A stretch of 64,000 nucleotides of DNA from Mactra quadrangularis (lineage: Eukaryota > Mollusca > Bivalvia > Venerida > Mactridae): the NCBI GenBank assembly GCA_025267735.1, contig CM046299.1, positions 29,241,327 to 29,305,326 of the forward strand. The letters are read 5' to 3'. Below are positions 9,731 to 22,675 of the stretch, one piece after another. The notes under the pieces were generated by a model. The model had not been told where the DNA came from and did not search any database. It worked only from the letters and a program-made list of their open reading frames with translations. Numbering within the stretch: position 1 is the first letter of the stretch; each line of letters opens with the position of its first letter. The translations under genes and the position numbers were made by a program.

Positions 9731-12700
9731 GTACCCTTACCGAAGAAATGGCCTTGCTGTGTACTCTTGCAGCGAATATAGAGTGTATGTGCCGTGTACT
9801 TGAAACGTACTCATTGCATGACCTTATAGTAGTACGCAGGACATACGCAGCATATACACTAGTAGTACATTTGTAGTACACTTTTCACATGCAAATGAGC
9901 TCTGCGGTGTACTATCTGCTGGGAACTAGTACACAGGATGTACGCAGGAGAACAAGTACGTTGCAAGTACACAGCAAGTACGCTTGAAGTTCACCAGAGA
10001 AATAGTACACAACAAGTACACAGCATATACACTTTTCACATGCAAATGAGGCTGCGGTGTACTACTCTTGCCGCGTACATGCTGTGTACTTCTGAATAAA
10101 ATTGCCTGTGGTGTATGTGCTGCGAAGACATTTGCTGTGTATGTGTGGTGTACATGTAGTTTACTGTATGCCTTAATTAGATATCATAAAAACACAAATT
10201 AGGTATCAATAAAAACCCTAATTAGGATTAATTGAGAAATAAACATAAATCCAGTCCTTTCACAATTGACTCTATTTCAATATCCAAGTTTTCATTCTTT
10301 GTTGGTTTATAACCAACATTTTTATATGTATACATGTCTTAATTTTAATTAACATCCATGGTTTTGCAAATAAAAGACATAAAATATAAAAAAAATCAAC
10401 AAAAGAATTTAATGGCCTTTCATCCATAAACATAAATATACACTTAATTTGGAATAAAAAAGAATTACAATAAATGTAAAAAGCAATGCAATATTTCATG
10501 AAATAATTAACAGTCACATTATAGCAATTATACTTCAGACCAACCTGATTTTTCCATACACTACTCAAAATTCATCTTTAAAATACTGTTTTCTAGGTGT
10601 ATCTCTGGGCTATTTGTTTTTTGGTACCATTTGATGTTGACAATAGATGATAGTAAAATTTTATAATTTTAAACGGTTATATTTTCTGTGTTACGGTTTT
10701 TCTAGTTATGTTCTATACTGATTGTTTTTATCAGAATCCAAAATTTAAATCTTTGAATGATTGTTAAAATGCATCTGTAACTTACAATAGTCTTCATCAT
10801 TGTTCATGTGCTTAAAAAGGTTAATTATTTCGTCAAATGAGAGAATATTTATCTTTGCAAGACAAATAGAAAATTGCACTTTTCTAACTACATGTAAATC
10901 AAACTTTTGTATAAGAGATCATTTGAAAAAAATGCATGTGCATTTATACATGTTTCACTTGTCTATGCATAAAGACCAATACTTATTGGGCTTAATTAAT
11001 ACATATTGGAACACGGTTACAGTATTGTTACACCCCTACTCATTGTAGACAGGTTTTACAATATGTAGTTTTAATAGACTGTTTACAAGTTCCAAGTTAT
11101 TCAAACATTACTTAAATAACACACAATTAAAAGATTCTTATAGAAAATGTTCAGTGATTTTCCTGGAGCAAAGAGCAAACTAATAAAAACAAGGCAAAAT
11201 ATTTACAAAGCGAATAATGAATTGATATATAAAGCATGAAGTTTATAGTAGTGATGTTCCGATTATCTCCGACGTCGCCGAAATCGGTTAGAAAAATTTC
11301 AGCGACGATAAATTGATTACGATTTCTGTGGACGGCGACGTCGCAGAAAACTAGCCCGTACCCAAGGGAGATAATTCACTATCGTGTGTGCGCTATAATG
11401 GTGGAATCGGCAGAAAATGTGTTCAAGAACAACATTTCTTTGACGTAACTCACGTGCCCGCCGCCCGAGACGAGTGATTTCGCCGACGAGCGAGCTAAAA
11501 TCTTAGTCAGTAGCCCGATCGGGCGAGTCCTCTTTACGTATCCGAATTATGTTTGTATCCGAAAAAGGTGTACCCGAACGCACTTTTACGTTAACTTTTA
11601 TCTGAGACTTTTGCGTAATTATACTCTTTTACACATTCATAGTTCCGTTTTGTAATCAAATTAAAGATGAAAAATTCAATGTTGACCAGCAAACTCTTTG
11701 GTCTTACCGCTTCTAAATGATAAAGCTAAACTTTTGGTCAAGGTCATTTGTCATAAACGAATTTTTCACGGAGCGCGATTTTAGGCTATCATTTAAATAA
11801 AACTAGCTGCCATAAAGCATAGAGATCGATAGCTGTTTTTTTCACGATGATTTCTCAATAATGATGTTATGGTTGAAATCATACAACAGTAATTTGAAGT
11901 ATTTAAAACGTCAGAGTAAATGTAAAACATTCATCCCCAATAATTTTCATACTCGGCACGTTATGGATTTTTTTCAAATATTTTTTTCAATGTTGGAAAA
12001 TGAGCCTATTTAAACGAATTTACAATAACTGTTTAGTTCAAAATTGAAAATATGTTATTTGATTTAATTGATCAGAACGGATCTTTGGTGGCTCAGACCC
12101 TTAAATACTGGTAGCCTCCTCATTTGTGAATTATGTTATGCCCTATCATTTGATTTCATTATATCATAAATTGCTGGTTACTTTGAACTCAATTGCATAA
12201 AGCTAGAGTAGATAATGTGACTTAAATTATTTTGAATGACATTTCCTAGAAATATAAAAAAACAGATTAGTTATTTCGTTTGATGCCTTAGATGTACAAA
12301 AATAAGATATACATTGTAAAGGACATTTCAATGTAAAATGCCTTAGGCTAGTGAATTTCGATTCGAGCTAGTGAAAATTGCTACCCGGAAGCCCAACTAA
12401 CCATTGACACAAATAGACTTAAAGACATGTAAAATACAGTTTATTATATTTGTTTTTTCACTCGGATGAGTGAACTGATGCCATATTGTTCATATTAAGC
12501 TAAAAAGCAATTTAAGAAAATAATAAATAATGTATACAACATTTAAATCATTGAAATAGATGTATATTTTGCATGTTTATGTAAGACAATGACCAGAATT
12601 TAGCTATATAAATTTTGGCCTCCAACCGATTATAATCGGAAAGTCAGTCGGTGGAGCCCAACCGATTCCTCCGATTAATCGATTGTGGATTTTCCAACCG

Positions 12701-13463
12701 ATTGCCATCACTAGTTTATAGAGCCTGAAATATGCATATAAATGGCAAAATAAATAGGTCTGAACTTGAATTAAAATTGTTTACAAAACAGAAAGGTCGT
12801 GAAAATATGTTACATTTGAACTCTCATAACAATACATGTGGTTTATAACAATATTGCTAATTTCAGATCAAAAGTCAATAACATTCATTTAGTCTATTTA
12901 ATTGTTCATATATAATTCTCTTAAAATACTTACATATCACCAAACAATTCTTAAAATATCTTCAAAAACATTCTTAACAGTTTGGCGCTCAAAAAGTTGG
13001 CCGGTGCATTGGTAAAATGCACTATAGTGTGCAAATCACAAATGATAACTCATGCAGAGTTATTTCCCTTTATTTTTCCTGTGTATATGAAGTGTACTTG
13101 CAGACCAAAAAAAGCAAATTATTACAAGTCCCTCAGGTGTATATAAGGTGTACTCAAAAAAAGAATTAAAATTTCTAAGTGGCTGCTGTGAACATGAGGT
13201 GTACTGTTCTTTTTGAAACAATTGTCTAACTTCTTCCAGCATACATAAAAAGTACTTTCTAAAATGCCTATCACTGTGTGGTGTACTTAAAGTGTACTAG
13301 TGTCCTCCTGCGTATCTATTGTGTACGATGTGAATAGTACGTAGCATGTACTCCGCATGCGGTGTATATAAAACGTACTTCTCTTGTGTACTACCTAGTT
13401 CACAGCATGTACACAGCACATACACATTATATTCACCGCAGCTGTTTGCTTTGGTAAGGGTAC
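9731..13463. mobile_element. 3.7-kb non-autonomous element with subterminal GTGTACTT-type arrays
   Basis: Both ends carry the 15-bp inverse pair GTACCCTTACCGAAG (9731-9745) and CTTTGGTAAGGGTAC (13449-13463). Next to each end lies a dense cluster of short words such as GTGTACTT, AAGTACAC, GTACACAGCA and GTGTATGTG in both orientations (about 9760-10160 and 13075-13440). The left cluster contains a direct duplication of a block around TTTTCACATGCAAATGAG (9884 and 10027). Subterminal word arrays of this kind are typical transposase-binding regions. The centre is AT-rich without a transposase and holds a nested hAT-type element at 11249-12713. Target duplication was not identified. Confidence 0.6.
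11241..12721. mobile_element. hAT-type element nested inside the 3.7-kb element
   Basis: The element runs 11249-12713 (1465 bp). It begins TAGTGATGTTCCGATTATC and ends with AACCGATTGCCATCACTA, sharing the tip TAGTGATG in inverse. The identical octamer GTTTATAG flanks it at 11241-11248 and 12714-12721. Subterminal regions repeat ACCGATT / CCGATTATC / AATCGG-type words on both sides. No transposase frame remains. Confidence 0.85.
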
Positions 13464-14487
13464 CGGCCGAAGATTAATATGTATACCTATACATTTTAAA
13501 CATTGGCACATACTTCACGGAGAATTTGCAGCAGTAATAAATATATTAATATTTTTTTTAAAAAAAACCTATAAAAATCTTGAAAAACAACGACATTGAT
13601 TTGATATTTAATAAAATAATGATATAAAAATCACATAATTATATTAGCACTTACACCAAAGGCACTTTAATATCATGTATTCTTATAACACTGGTTGAAC
13701 AAATACTGCCAATAACTTATCAAATGCTTGTAAGTACTTGTTTTTGATACACGGAAAAAAGAATTACATTCATAAACATGCCTTAGAGATCTTTGCTATT
13801 TTTTAACATCTGTATGGCATACATGTACATTCGTCTTTATTATCTATCTATTCCCCATAAATGTCGTAACAACTCATAAGAACATAGACATATAAGCAAA
13901 ACTATTCATGTATGTATAGAACTATTCATGTATGTATAGAATACATAATTGACATTTATAAATATAGTTTGTTTATCAATTTCCTTCAGGATTCGCCAGT
14001 AATCTTCCTCGACCATTCAAAAGTAACTGTATATTTTTCAAATAAAAAGTAATGTTCGGAACTTGACACCACCAAAAAACCAGTCAAAAGTAAAAATAAT
14101 TTGAAGGTTAAAGTGCCATTATCACTCGAACACTGGGGGATGATTAAACATGTATATGTTCCTAAACCTGGTTGAAGATAATAGAAGAAATGTATTATAA
14201 TCTAAGTGGAGATGATAAAGAAAGAGCATTTTAACCTGATTGGAAATGATTTCAAAATTGTATTTAACCTACCGGTAATTGAATATGAAAAAAGAAATGT
14301 TTTTATCAATTTGGTGATTATTAATAAAATGTTTCTTAATCTGAATGGACAAGATATATGCGTTATATTTTAACATATATATATAAACTGTATTTCCTCC
14401 AATAATTTGAAGATTTACAAAAGAATATACATGTCAAAAGTATAACATACATATATATATCACTGTGAACAAAATATTAACTTACGA
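13464..14487. other. AT-rich non-coding stretch
   Basis: Holds a 20-bp tandem duplication (ACTATTCATGTATGTATAGA, about 13901-13940) and a weak degenerate repeat at 14160-14350. No gene is supported. Confidence 0.4.
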
Positions 14488-14514
14488 CCCCCCCCCCCCC
14501 CCCCCCCCCCCCCC
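14488..14514. repeat. Poly-C tract of 27 bases
   Basis: An uninterrupted run of 27 C follows TTACGA. The minus strand would be a G27 run able to form G-quadruplexes. Length is prone to sequencing error and polymorphism. Confidence 0.9.
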
Positions 14515-14964
14515 GTGGTTGATAGTCTATCTTCGAAATGAAACAAGTTAGACAATCTACAGGGGATGATACGTTTTCTTTTTAAATAAATTTATCAACA
14601 AACTAAATCATATTTACTTACAATATAAAGTGTGTAAGAACCAATGTATAAACAAATTCAAAATGAATACTTATGTATTCATTTAAATACACCTGTTCTG
14701 CATAATTAACTGCAAGATTAAAGTTTATGTTTTAGTCAAAAGTTTCATATTTTAACATTGCACACAAGAGAGATAGATTATACACTGTGCACTTGGCGAT
14801 TGTTTGATAAGTTCAATATATGTACTAATTCTACAAGCGTTTATAAACTCATCCCACAACTTAATCCTTAAGTGTGACAGAAATTAAGTTTGTGTAAAAC
14901 TATTCTATTACCAACTAAAGAGCATTTTGAGCAAAGTTGAAATACAAGAGTATATCATTTTACT

Positions 14965-17440
14965 TCACAGGAATTTCTGTCTCCCTTCTAGTATTTTCCT
15001 TTTAATCCTCTTCTTATAAGATTTAATCATAAATTCTCGAGTATAGCCTTTAAATCGGAAATAGTCAATCCCTGACTTTTCAAAAACAACAAATTCAGGT
15101 ATTATTGTTTTGTCCTCTGTCATCCATACAGGTATGAATCTATGTCTTTTATCAGCATTTCTTAGTCCAAGCACCAACAGAACTTCATTGACAAAACACT
15201 GATAGCAATCCTTTTCTAAATTTTGTGTTATTAATGCCAATATATTAATATGACTATCGTGCAAGGTGTGTAATGTTGAAATTTCAGATTGTCCAAGGTT
15301 AACATCATTCATACAGTCAACCGTTAAATTGTCCACTTCAATAACTGTCAACAAATGATCTCTGAACTCGTGAGCGATTACTTCATCTTCTTCAGTGAAT
15401 AGTAGTATAATATCCGACATAGAAGGTTCTGAAATTATAGTAATTATAACTGAGTATAGTTTAAACTTTTGTAGTGTAGTACTAGTAGGTTGGTGTGCGA
15501 TGTATCATTTAAAAGGAAACACAGTAGTGTGGCTTTAAGCAGATCCACAAACTTTCATGGGAGCAACATTATTGTTATGCACTACATGAGCTACAATTAA
15601 CTTTTTGTCTATCTCATGTATAAAACTCTTGATTTCAGAAGCTTATTGATCATTCTTATTTTTTGTAAACATTTTCACCTTTTTCATTTTTAATTTTGTC
15701 ATGTTTATGCAAAAAATGTAGATATATGTTATCCTATATAATAACACATCTAGATTTTCATAATTTAATAGTGGTTTCAGAAAACATATAAAATTGAAAC
15801 TTATTGAGAATGTACCGGCGCTCAATGCATATTGATCTAACTTTAGAACAAAACAACGATCCCTAGGTCAGACATTAAATTCACATGTACATTTTGGAGA
15901 TCTATATCAGTAAGGAATACTCCCCCGTTCGGGAACATGGGGATCATTTTAATGCTTTCCGATCAGGAAATACATGTAAATGTCTTCATCCTTCCGATTG
16001 AGAAGTTTTTTTTGTCATTTTACGTACCTAAAAATGCCCGCTGCATAAAACATACCAACCAACAAAAACAAGAAAGATGTACATGTATCTACTCCAATCC
16101 AGACATTTACTTTTAAAATGCCTACTATTAAATAACTTGAATTTGAAATCAATATTGTTTTAAAAAAGAATATGACAACTACCTAGTAAAATACAAGTCA
16201 TACCTAGGTACTATAAAGTCATGTAATTGCTGCAAAATTAATTTAACCTTTCCTAATTTAATCATAAAGCCTATAACAGGTATGTACATGTATTTGGTTT
16301 CCTGACTGACACTATTTTTAGCAGCAGATCGTTTTCTACCGTCAAGATTATCGACTGCTTATCAAACAGAATATATGTGACTCGTGATTTTAGATGTTCA
16401 GTGAGAGCTCTTACATTGTTGATAAAGTCAAACCTACGGTACTAACTTAAAGCAGACTGTAATTATAACATATTAAACCATATATTGCTGAATAATTAAT
16501 TGTTAAAAATAAATAAATAAATTGCCAACCTATCGCCTTTTTGTGAAGATGAAACCAGAAACATACATATTTTAGGATATAAATTGATATTTAGAATATT
16601 CAGATAGGACATGTATGTGTATATTTTACCTTGTACAATAGTAGGTGGTATTTCTAATTCTAATCCATAAGTTGGTTCTGTTGTTTCAGGACCATCCATT
16701 TCTAGACTTATAGACCTTGATGTAGAGACTGCACATTGGGTTGAAGGCACAAGTGTACTGAAACCTGGTACTCTACGATATGCAGTTACTTTGAAAGGCA
16801 CTGGTCTAGTTACTATCCTTCGAGAACAATTTGTTTCATTAACATGGTACTTGGGTGCAATAAACTGGTGAGTTGCACGTACACATGTTGTGTGTTTATG
16901 AATTGCACCTCCATTATTTTCAAAAGGAAGTTCACCACTAATATGAGTTGTACATGCTTTGTGTTTAGACATTGGTCCTCCATTGTTCTCAATAGAAAGC
17001 TCTTTCAACTCATTCTCCACATTGAGTACAGAGGGTGTGTCTACCTCTGAATTATCACATCCTAATGGAGAAAAACGATGTGTTGAAGATATTTGGTTTT
17101 CATGATCAGAATTATCATCATGAGTTGTTTCCACAGTTGATTCTGACTCCAGTGCTTCATAGTTACACTGGTCAGGTAGTTGACCATTATTTTCTATTGG
17201 TATAAAGTCCTTGACGCATTTGTTATTTTCACGCTGGTCATCACTGTGGCTTGTATTCCCTTGCATTGCTGAATTAACACTTAGCTCCTGTTCAGATGTT
17301 TCCTGTTCATGTGTTTGTTGTTCTGAATCCAAAGATTGAATATCCATGTTTTGACTGTTCACAGGTGAGTGATGAATACGAAGATTTTTATGTTGAGAAT
17401 TTGCGGAAGACAAAACAGAGGTTATCGTTGAACTATTCAT
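14965..17440 (-). CDS. TIR-domain adaptor-like protein, two coding exons (16630-17440 and 14965-15428)
   Basis: Exon 1 starts at the first ATG (17440) after an in-frame stop at 17492-17494 and ends at 16630 with donor AAG|GTAAAAT. Exon 2 starts at 15428 after acceptor TTTCAG and ends at the stop at 14965. The junction codon (G|AA) keeps the frame, giving 424 residues. Residues 1-270 are low-complexity, rich in S, T, N, E and Q, with a short internal repeat (ENNGG-x3-KH-x2-C) seen twice. Residues about 274-420 form a Toll/interleukin-1 receptor (TIR) domain: a hydrophobic first strand before EEDEVIAHEFRDHL, a BB-loop-like NDVNLGQSE, a central strand INILALIT, and an IPVWM strand. A glutamate (about residue 352, in VNEVLL) lies where NADase TIR domains have their catalytic glutamate. 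The pattern most resembles TICAM/TRIF-type TIR domains. Likely a cytosolic innate-immune signalling adaptor; role inferred from the domain only. Additional 5' non-coding exons are possible. Confidence 0.75.
15429..16629 (-). other. Intron of the TIR-domain gene
   Basis: Bounded on the minus strand by GTAAAATAT and ATAATTTCAG. The 1201-bp interval is AT-rich and has no further exon-like frame. Joining its flanks preserves the reading frame. Confidence 0.75.
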
Positions 17441-18607
17441 CGCTACGACTGATAGAGTAGGATGCACTAACTTTGCTGTGTTATATTCACTTTAAGTACA
17501 AGTCATCAATAATTGAAATTATAACCACCCTGTTTTGTAACTTACACCAACATCCGAATTAAATAGATATGAAAAAGACTCTTTCCTCTAAAATAAATAC
17601 GAAAGTACGTCAGGCCGGAATTCCCCAGATCAATTTTAAGATCTATTTTTAGTTCATACCGGGCATGACTAAAGTCAAAATCAACCGGAGTTGTGGTCTA
17701 TACGGATCACCAGAATTCAATTGTCGATAGAGGAAGAAACATTTAAATGGAAAAAACATTTATTGGGACAGGATCGATTTCAACTTGATAACAGAATATA
17801 TAAAGCTCAAAATACTCTATTTGGATACAAAAAAAAATAACTGGAACTTTTCTCGAAGTACAATACTATTTACTTCACATAGGCCTACATACACATATTA
17901 TCAAACCTGTTATATTATTCTGTAATTTAAATTTCAACAATTGTGTTAATAACATATTATACGTGTTCAGTATAATACATAAATAAAGAGTTATGCAATT
18001 AACGCAATACAGACTTCACAATACAGACTTGAATAATTATGTAGTTCAAATAGGTCATACATAATTATATACTGTGGTTGCAATAATTTGGTTGCAATAA
18101 AGTAAATTTTGTTCATAATTTTTATTCCAATATATCTTTAATTAAACAAACCAATCAATTTTAATTCACACTATTTATTTCCATTTAATATCCAATTTCA
18201 ATATTTCCAAAATATACAATATAATGTCAATGTTGACATATTTTTAAAACTGAACTATTAAATTATTATAAAGTTGCAAAATATTGGTTTTAAATTAATC
18301 AAGCCCTGTTAATACAAGAACTTCGCAATGTTTTCACACAAATGAGCTGTACAGATACAGGTCGTGCATGTAAATAATGCGACTATTGAGTGGGTAAGTA
18401 TGTTATTCAATTATATAAAGCCCATATATCTAGTCTAACACTGTCCATAAACTGCAAACAGACTAGACATTTATCTGTTACAAATGTGTATCATTTTATT
18501 ACACGAAAGAGAACTAATGGAAATTCCAATTGAACATGACAGTTATTACTTTTTGAAAGTTAAAATAGCTGGAAAATTATAGTTTTGATCGCAATATGTT
18601 TAAGACA
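17441..18607. other. AT-rich region upstream of the TIR-domain gene
   Basis: This is where promoter and 5' untranslated sequence of the minus-strand TIR gene should lie. I see no decisive promoter motif or other gene. Confidence 0.4.
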
Positions 18608-18910
18608 TAGGCGGATCTAGCGGTGGTCAGGGAGGTCCGACCCCCCCCCCCCCTGAAATTTCCTAAATGTACCAGTCCATGAATGTATTTTTTTTAATGT
18701 AAGCCATTTTTAAGTAGCAAGAAGCAATTTTCTCGTGCTCTCTTCGTTCGCCTTTGTGCTTAACATAGATATAATGGTTATGTAGTTTTTATCATTAAAT
18801 TGTTGCGTTAATCTGCAGTGTATAATGTAGTTGTTCAACGGTTGGAAAGTTTGGACCCCACCCTAGAAAAATTTAGGACCCCCCTAGAAAAAAACCCTGG
18901 ATCCGCACCT
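18608..18910. mobile_element. MITE family G, copy 2
   Basis: Starts TAGGCGGATCTAGCGGTGG and ends CCCTGGATCCGCACCT, inverse of the start with mismatches. Contains a C run, TAAGCCATTTTTAAGTAGCA and AAAGTTTGGACCCC, matching the other copies. Confidence 0.8.
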
Positions 18911-19875
18911 GTAATAGGAAGTCTTGTTATAAAGAATAACTTCCTCCAAATAACATAAATTTTTAAACGATTTTGATGATATTTATTCAACATCTACAAA
19001 ACATAAATACATAAGGTGTGCTCTTTAAAAGGACCGCCAATTTAAAGAAACCATTATGTTTTCAAACTTAAACATTGAAAGAAAAATGGTTTGACAAGCT
19101 TATTGTGTCTCTAATGTATTTTATATCTAAACGAATCAACGGTTTTAAAGCAGATATCATGTCTGCTGTAAATGAATATATAATTCATAAAGTGGTGGCA
19201 AAACAGGAATCGAATTGAACAAAAAATTGGACTTTCATATTAATTACTGCGAGTATTTTATATTTCAACTGGCAAAATTAAAAAAACACACGCCCTTTTC
19301 TCCAAATTTTAATAGCATACATAGTAACTTTCATATATGCAATATGAAAACAACATACATGTAGTATACTTTATTAACTACATCTATAGTTAGAACCATG
19401 TCGTTATTGTGGAATAGACAAAGAATATCGAACATGTTTTACAGTGAATCTTTAATAATCAATGCTATCGATCTATCTGGCCATTTCAATGCTGATTTGA
19501 GCCACATTAGTTTGGACAGAAGTATTTTTGCGGCGATTTTAACTCGCGAAAATATGCGAGTTAAAATATAGTAACTCGCAATTTTCAAAATCCACTCGCA
19601 TTTTGCGAGTATGCGAACTTAAATTCGAGCCCTGGGTAAAGTATATGCATACGCGTGATCGATCTAGTATAATACATCTGTACATGTATAAACAGAGTTT
19701 GAGAACATATCGTCAACAGCAATAGTAAGAAAACACAAACCTCCACAAAGTCAATAGGCAAAGAGTGCGATATCTTTAGATTTTTAATTCTCTGTTATAA
19801 AAAGTACACCGCAAACAAAAATGTCGGAAATAAAAACTAGACTTGACCTATTTTTGTTTATTTAAGTCTAGTCTA
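18911..19875. other. AT-rich stretch with a GCGAGT-type hairpin repeat
   Basis: Around 19530-19640 the words ACTCGC and GCGAGT recur (TTTTAACTCGCGAAAATATGCGAGTTAAAA is near-palindromic), followed by TTCGAGCCCTGG. This looks like a repeat fragment. Nothing else is supported. Confidence 0.45.
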
Positions 19876-19895
19876 TGTAGATAGATAGATAGATC
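19876..19895. repeat. TAGA microsatellite
   Basis: Four to five perfect TAGA units. Confidence 0.85.
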
Positions 19896-20289
19896 TTTTA
19901 TTGACGTATACAAATGTACATAGTCATTTACAACATGAAATATATACAATATATGAGAATACAATGACGTGAAAAACAATAATAGCATAATGAAAAAAAG
20001 ACAAACAAATAAAAACATAGCGCTGGGGAAAAACAGAATAGTAGATAAAATGGAGGATGATTTTGATTATGGAATATGATAAGTTTACAAAGGTTTTACT
20101 GGATTCCATGATTGATTATAATTATGTATTACCTTTATATTTTATGTGTTACAATAATTAGTATTAATATCTAAACGGCAAAATAGTGAAAATAGTTACA
20201 ATAAAAATAGAATTAAGATCAAAATAACCAAACAGCAAAAAATCGTAGTACTTTGAGCTAAGCATGTTATTTAGTAACATATTGTTAAC

Positions 20290-20530
20290 ATAACATAAAT
20301 GACATACATACACACAAACACATACATACACACATACATACATATTTACATATACATACATACATACAAACATACATACATACATACACGCACATACACG
20401 CACACACTCGCATCATACATATTCATACACACAAATATACATACACTCCTACATTACGTACGTACATGTACATAAATACATGTACTTACATACACTCTCC
20501 TACATATACACACATATATACACCTACGTA
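20290..20530. repeat. ACAT/ACAC imperfect microsatellite
   Basis: Imperfect runs of ACATACAT, CACACA and TACATGTAC words. The open frame at 20164-20403 (-) is a shadow of this repeat. Confidence 0.85.
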
Positions 20531-20534
20531 TACA

Positions 20535-22675
20535 CACATGTATATACAATATAAATATGTATCACCAAACAAAAATATAGACTGTGTAATATACATATGT
20601 ATTACCAAACAAAAAAGTTAGACTGTGTAATATACATATGTATTACCAAACAAAAAATAAATACTGTGTAATATACATATGTATAACCTAACAAAAATAA
20701 AAAACTGTGTAATACACATATACATCACCAAAACGAAAATATAGACTGTGCAATATACAAGTGTATTTCCAAACAAAAAAATAGACTGTGTAATATACAT
20801 ATTTCTAACTAAACAAAAATATAGACTGTGTAATATACATATGTATTACCAAACAAAAATATAGACTGTGTTATAAACATGTGTATTACAAAACAAAAAT
20901 ATAGACTGTGTAATATACATCCCAGCCAACATTCTATATCGGCCCGACATCAAACCTATATGGTTTTCTATGACGGTCCGACGTCGGATTTAATCTCGGC
21001 TGCAAATAGGAATGATGTCGACCCGACATCGGTAGTACAATATCGGGCCGATGTATACACAATATCGGCCCCATATTTCTTGCCTACATCGGGCCGACAT
21101 CAAAACAATAGCGGTGTGATGTCAGTCAACAGTAGAAATTATTCTATATCGGTTCGACAGCAAACCTTTATGGTTTTCAATGACGGCCCAACGTCGGATT
21201 TAACCTCGGCTGCAAATAGAAATGATGTCGACCCGACATCGGTACATGTAGTACAATATCGGGCCGATGTCTAAACAATATCGGCCCGATATTTCTTGCC
21301 TACATAGGGCTAACATCAAAACAATAGCGGTGTACATGTACAATAATAAACCGTAGAGTGAAAATAAACAGCTAGTATGCAAAAAACAAACGGATTTGTT
21401 ACAAAAAAAGATTATAAAAGCAAATATTTAGTATATTTTAACTATAAAGGGCAAATGATAATCACGGCCTTGTTAATGCATGTCGCGAAATTATGTTACA
21501 AATATTTTCAACCATAAATTTACTTTAAAATAAGACAAACAGAAAAAATTTGTATTTTTCAATCGCTCAAATGGTTAAAATGAAGTAATTAGCAGTGTTT
21601 ACACATTTGTTAAATCATCTACTTTTAAAAGAAAATAAACTTCACCTTCATCACCTTCCTTTGACTTTTAGTTTTTTTGGCGCTTATTCAGTTGAAAGAA
21701 GGAATGCAGTGAATATTTGCCAGTTCTTCATTTAAAATAATATTATTATATAAGAGTGGTTTTTATGTACTTAAAAATATTGATTTCAATTACAAACAAC
21801 ATTTCATTTCAAAACACAGCTAAAATTATTTTAAAATTTATACGAAAAGGTACAATTATTTGCTGCGTGGTAAACAAGAAAACGCAATATCGTACCGTTG
21901 TCAATCCGATACTAGTATACAAAATAGTTGCGTTCATTACCATGTAGGCACGACGCAGACCCGATATACGTTTTTTGACGTTACATGAAATAGTGTTAGT
22001 GTGGTTCTAGAAATTGAAATCATACACAGGACTATTTATTAACATAATTAAGTGAACAATACAATTGCAGTTAGCATTTTCCAAAATATTGAGTATGTCG
22101 GCACTGCAGCAGTCCGATGTCAGTCCCAAAATAGGCACATTTTGCCGGTATGACAGTACGTAAATATAATAAGTAGATAACAAAGGTGTTACATTAGAAT
22201 TAATCTATTTCATAATATTTTAACGATTTAACAATATATGGAGGTGTAGCATAAAACGCACTATCGTACCGATGTCAATCCGATATACAAAATAGTTACA
22301 TTAATTGATCATGTAGGCCCGACATACTTTTTTGGTGTAACATGAAATGGGGCTTGTGTGCTTCTAGTAATTAAAATCATACACAGGACTATTTATTAAC
22401 ATAATTAAGTAAGCAATTCAATTGCATTTATAATTTTTCAAAATATTGAGTATGTCGGCACTGCAGCGGTCCGATGTCGGCCCCAAGACGGCACATTTTG
22501 CCGACATGCCGACATTAATTGTATATCGGCCCGATATGGTAATGCTGGCTGGGATATTTCTAACCAAACAAAAATATAGACTGTGTAATAAACATGTGTA
22601 TTACCAAACAAAAATATAGACTGAGTAATAAACATATGTATTACGAAACGTAAATATAGACTGTGAAATAACATA
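20535..22675. repeat. 40-bp satellite array interrupted by a transposon
   Basis: Units of about 40-42 bp (CAAACAAAAATATAGACTGT then GTAATATACATATGTATTAC) run from about 20535 to 20929 and resume at 22554-22670 after an insertion. Roughly nine units lie before and three after the insertion. Frames at 20618-20800 (-) and 22438-22674 (-) are repeat shadows. Confidence 0.85.
20930..22553. mobile_element. 1.6-kb TIR transposon inserted in the 40-bp satellite
   Basis: Ends are CCCAGCCAACATT and the inverse of CCCAGCCAGCATT, followed inside by TATCGGCCCGACAT-type sequence on both sides. The flanks resume the 40-bp unit in register, with only AT duplicated. The left part holds a direct duplication (about 20931-21118 and 21141-21332, TATCGG.CCGACA words); the right part holds another spaced by about 360 bp (21880-22143 and 22255-22510, including TATGTCGGCACTGCAGC). 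No transposase is seen; the 131-codon frame at 20879-21274 is from the duplicated repeat. Superfamily unassigned. Confidence 0.8.

Noticed and set aside
16844..17050. Plus-strand 68-codon frame
   Set aside because: Antisense shadow of the well-supported first exon of the TIR-domain gene.
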